From Spirulina major PCC 6313 (lineage in GTDB: Bacteria; Cyanobacteriota; Cyanobacteriia; Cyanobacteriales; Spirulinaceae), in assembly GCF_001890765.1 (NCBI RefSeq), contig NZ_KV878783.1, positions 4,306,771-4,370,770 on the forward strand: a DNA stretch of 64,000 nucleotides, read 5' to 3'. Shown here piece after piece: positions 62,022 through 64,000 of this stretch. Within the stretch, counting starts at the first letter, position 1. Every line of letters starts with the position of its first letter. The position numbers and the translations under genes are program-made. The notes below the pieces were generated by a model that did not search any database, was not told where the DNA came from, and worked only from the letters and a program-made list of their open reading frames with translations.

Positions 62022-63017
62022 GTGAGCCGTACAGCAACACTTAATTACTTCCAGCCAACCCTGACTTCCCTTTCGGAACATAACCGCCTCCGCTTATTTT
62101 CCGGGTCAGCGAACATTCCCCTTGCCCAAGAAATCGCCCGCTATCTGGGCATGGACTTAGGCCCCATGATTCGCAAGCAATTTGCGGATGGTGAACTGTA
62201 TATCCAAATCCAAGAATCAATTCGTGGCTGTGATGTCTATATCATTCAGCCCACTTGTCGTCCGGTGAACGATCACCTGATGGAATTACTCATCATTATT
62301 GATGCCTGTCGGCGGGCTTCGGCCCGGCAAATCACGGCGGTCATTCCCTACTACGGGTATGCCAGGGCCGATCGCAAAACCGCCGGCCGCGAATCCATCA
62401 CCGCGAAACTCGTGGCGAACCTGATGACCCAGGCCGGGGCCAATCGGATCGTTGCCATGGATCTGCATTCGGCCCAAATTCAGGGCTATTTTGATATTCC
62501 CTTTGACCATGTTTATGGATCTCCGGTGCTTTTAAACTATCTCCTCAGTAAGCAACTAGAGGATTTAGTGGTGGTGTCCCCCGATGTGGGGGGCGTTGCA
62601 CGGGCGCGGGCCTTTGCGAAAAAATTGAACGATGCACCGTTAGCGATTATTGATAAACGTCGCCAAGCCCATAATGTGGCGGAAGTGATGAATGTGATCG
62701 GGGATGTGCGGGGTAAGACGGCGGTGCTCGTGGATGACATGATCGACACAGGGGGCACGATCGCAGAAGGTGCTCGCTTCTTACGGGAACAGGGAGCACG
62801 GCAGGTCTACGCCTGTGCAACTCATGCGGTGTTATCGCCCCCTGCGATTGAACGCCTGTCCAGTGGTGTGTTCGAGGAGGTGATTGTCACCAACTCGATC
62901 CCGCTCCCGGAGACGAAACACTTTGAGCAGTTGCGGATTTTGTCCGTGGCAAACCTGATCGGGGAAACCATTTGGCGCATCCACGAAGATAGCTCCGTGA
63001 GTAGTATGTTTCGCTAA
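62022..63017 (+). CDS. prs: ribose-phosphate pyrophosphokinase
   Basis: 331 residues from a GTG at 62022; an in-frame upstream ATG is not available. Motifs are RLFSGSANIPLAQEIARYLG, the flexible loop YARADRKTAGRESITAK, the divalent-metal site AMDLHSAQIQGYFDIPFDHVYG and the PRPP-binding loop VLVDDMIDTGGTIAEGA. It makes PRPP from ribose 5-phosphate and ATP for nucleotide, His and Trp synthesis. The N-terminal extension of about 15 residues before NRLRLFSG is normal in cyanobacteria. It is a monocistronic gene. Confidence 0.96.
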   Translation: MSRTATLNYFQPTLTSLSEHNRLRLFSGSANIPLAQEIARYLGMDLGPMIRKQFADGELYIQIQESIRGCDVYIIQPTCRPVNDHLMELLIIIDACRRASARQITAVIPYYGYARADRKTAGRESITAKLVANLMTQAGANRIVAMDLHSAQIQGYFDIPFDHVYGSPVLLNYLLSKQLEDLVVVSPDVGGVARARAFAKKLNDAPLAIIDKRRQAHNVAEVMNVIGDVRGKTAVLVDDMIDTGGTIAEGARFLREQGARQVYACATHAVLSPPAIERLSSGVFEEVIVTNSIPLPETKHFEQLRILSVANLIGETIWRIHEDSSVSSMFR

Positions 63018-63080
63018 TCCCATGGGCAACCAGTGCCCTCGTCGCGACTCGTGGTTGATCTTCAGGATGAATGCCACTCC

Positions 63081-63126
63081 TTCAAAGTCCCTCGCCCATT
63101 CTGGGAGAGGGATTTCGGGTGAGGGC
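63081..63126. repeat. dispersed hairpin repeat, copy 2 (inverted)
   Basis: The reverse complement carries CCCTCACCC...TCCCTCTCCC...GGGCGAGGGACTTTGA, as at 24388-24431. It lies between prs and the GerMN-like gene and can form a hairpin, so it may terminate prs. Confidence 0.6.
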
Positions 63127-63222
63127 TAATGGATCACGTCTCAGAAATAACGCTACAGATGAAATCATGCAGGCGAGGGGCTTAAGCCCCTTGTGCGATC
63201 GCCTGACTTGAGCGAATGGGTT

Positions 63223-63735
63223 TTAAAGAACGATCGCATCCCCCTGTTCGGTGAATTCAACGGTGGTGATTTGCCATTCGGGGTTTTGGGTGAGGGTTTC
63301 GCGCAAGCTGCCGAAGAGGGCGAAACTTTCGCATTGTGAGAGGGAACTGAGGTGGCGGGGACTGTCGGGGGGGAGGCGGAGATCAACGATCGCGCTTTGG
63401 GTTTGGGGGTTGACGCTGACTCGGTAGCCGGCGATCGCAAAATCTGCTGTGTTGAATTGTTCAATCACGGCAGCGATCGCACCGTCTAAACTTTGGTCGG
63501 GCGGCACGGTTGCCACGCTGGGAACCAATGCTGCACAGTTGGGATCGGGGAAATAGACTTGAATCGTGGTGGTGTTGGTCGATGGCGGGGTCAGGTCAGG
63601 GTCGGGGACAGTCTGCGCCACGGCGGGCTGGGGGGCAGGGGTGGAGGATTCCATGGCACGGGGGGCGATCGCACAACTGTTGAGCAGCATCACCGCTCCC
63701 CCGATTAATCCCGTCAAACCGATCCGTTGTAACAT
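63223..63735 (-). CDS. GerMN-domain-like lipoprotein
   Basis: 170 residues from the ATG at 63733-63735. The lipoprotein signal is MLQRIGLTGLIGGAVMLLNSC with Cys at about 21. A Pro/Thr-rich linker of about 40 residues follows, then a domain of about 110 residues with IQVYFPDPNCAALVPSVATV, SLDGAIAAVIEQF and SAIVDLRLPPDS, which fits the GerMN pattern (strand-helix-strand with a VDL core). GerMN lipoproteins in cyanobacteria have no known role, and this is not a sporulation gene here. It is single. Confidence 0.75.
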   Translation of the reverse strand: MLQRIGLTGLIGGAVMLLNSCAIAPRAMESSTPAPQPAVAQTVPDPDLTPPSTNTTTIQVYFPDPNCAALVPSVATVPPDQSLDGAIAAVIEQFNTADFAIAGYRVSVNPQTQSAIVDLRLPPDSPRHLSSLSQCESFALFGSLRETLTQNPEWQITTVEFTEQGDAIVL

Positions 63736-63889
63736 AGCCGCCTCCAAACTTTTTCTCTGAACCGCTTAAAATCTTCATCCGGCCTGCCCAGTTAACAATC
63801 CGGACAAGTTTCCACCCCCTTGGCCCGCCTGCCCCAAAACCCTGGAAGCGGTGCGATACACTGATGACTTCAGTACGTCAGGAGGGGCG

Positions 63890-64000
63890 ATGTTAGGGAG
63901 TTTAATCTGGATTTTGGGGGTGGGATTTCTCCTGGGGCAGGGGGCGCGATCGCTGAAGTTGCCGCCCTTGGTGGGGATGATTGGGGCGGGGATTCTCCTG
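63890..64000 (+). CDS. N-terminus of a probable cation:proton antiporter, cut by window edge
   Basis: The ATG at 63890 follows GGAGGGG. The visible 37 residues are MLGSLIWILGVGFLLGQGAR then SLKLPPLVGMIGAGILL. This is the first helix and the LPPLVGMIGAGILLG pattern seen at the N-terminus of CPA-type Na+/H+ antiporters. The rest lies outside the window, so the assignment is provisional. Confidence 0.6.
   Translation, partial: MLGSLIWILGVGFLLGQGARSLKLPPLVGMIGAGILL

Overview
The window is a 64 kb piece of a cyanobacterial chromosome. The evidence is the very high density of the HIP1 octamer GCGATCGC in genes and spacers, a complete low-CO2-inducible NDH-1MS operon (ndhF3-ndhD3-cupA-cupS), an FtsH2-type thylakoid protease, a CRR6-family NDH assembly factor, and many small protein families typical of cyanobacteria. 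I cannot assign a species. No rRNA genes or CRISPR arrays were seen. Two tRNA genes are present, tRNA-Glu(UUC) and tRNA-Leu(CAG).

Left part (1-13 kb). A partial OmpR-type regulator runs off the left edge. A guanidine-utilisation operon then reads leftward from about 5.83 kb to 1.0 kb: guanidine-I (ykkC) riboswitch with a competing terminator, Ni-dependent guanidine hydrolase (gdmH), a glutathione S-transferase-like gene, HypA-like and HypB-like nickel chaperones, and a sodium:solute symporter that is a candidate guanidine or urea carrier. It is followed by a universal stress gene and an Nrs-like metal-efflux locus: two-component genes nrsR-nrsS divergent from a short periplasmic adaptor and a heavy-metal RND pump. 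A nickel enzyme, its chaperones and a probable nickel efflux system therefore lie side by side.

Middle (13-40 kb). This holds J-domain proteins, Uma2, a DUF2301 membrane protein, a GGDEF cyclase, Fe/Mn superoxide dismutase, a coupled crr6/J-protein unit, an NblR-like atypical regulator, cysQ, an Mrr-type nuclease, a tandem pair of GYDGQ membrane proteins, an ADP-ribosylglycohydrolase, a DUF39 protein, a WecG/TagA glycosyltransferase fused to small repeat domains, a large hybrid kinase, a dipeptide epimerase and malQ. Scattered through the window are IS608-like IS200/IS605 elements. One carries a degraded tnpB. Two are 230-bp MITEs about 97% identical to each other. One is a 460-bp remnant near the right end. 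All four use a TTAC target and a TCAA right end.

Right part (40-64 kb). This holds a glycosyltransferase, an M23 peptidase, peptide deformylase, a GPH-type symporter, tRNA-Leu with a small degraded integrative islet, RNase HI, a NUDIX hydrolase, gpsA, ftsH2, a DUF2202 ferritin-like protein, the NDH-1MS operon, prs, a GerMN-like lipoprotein and the start of a probable cation:proton antiporter.

The observations I rate most worth follow-up are: the riboswitch-controlled gdmH operon ending in an SSF transporter instead of the ABC importer known from Synechocystis; the TTAC/TCAA MITEs that keep an omega-RNA-like 3' end, one of which rebuilt the stop codon of the RND pump; and the WecG/DUF2949-like fusion.
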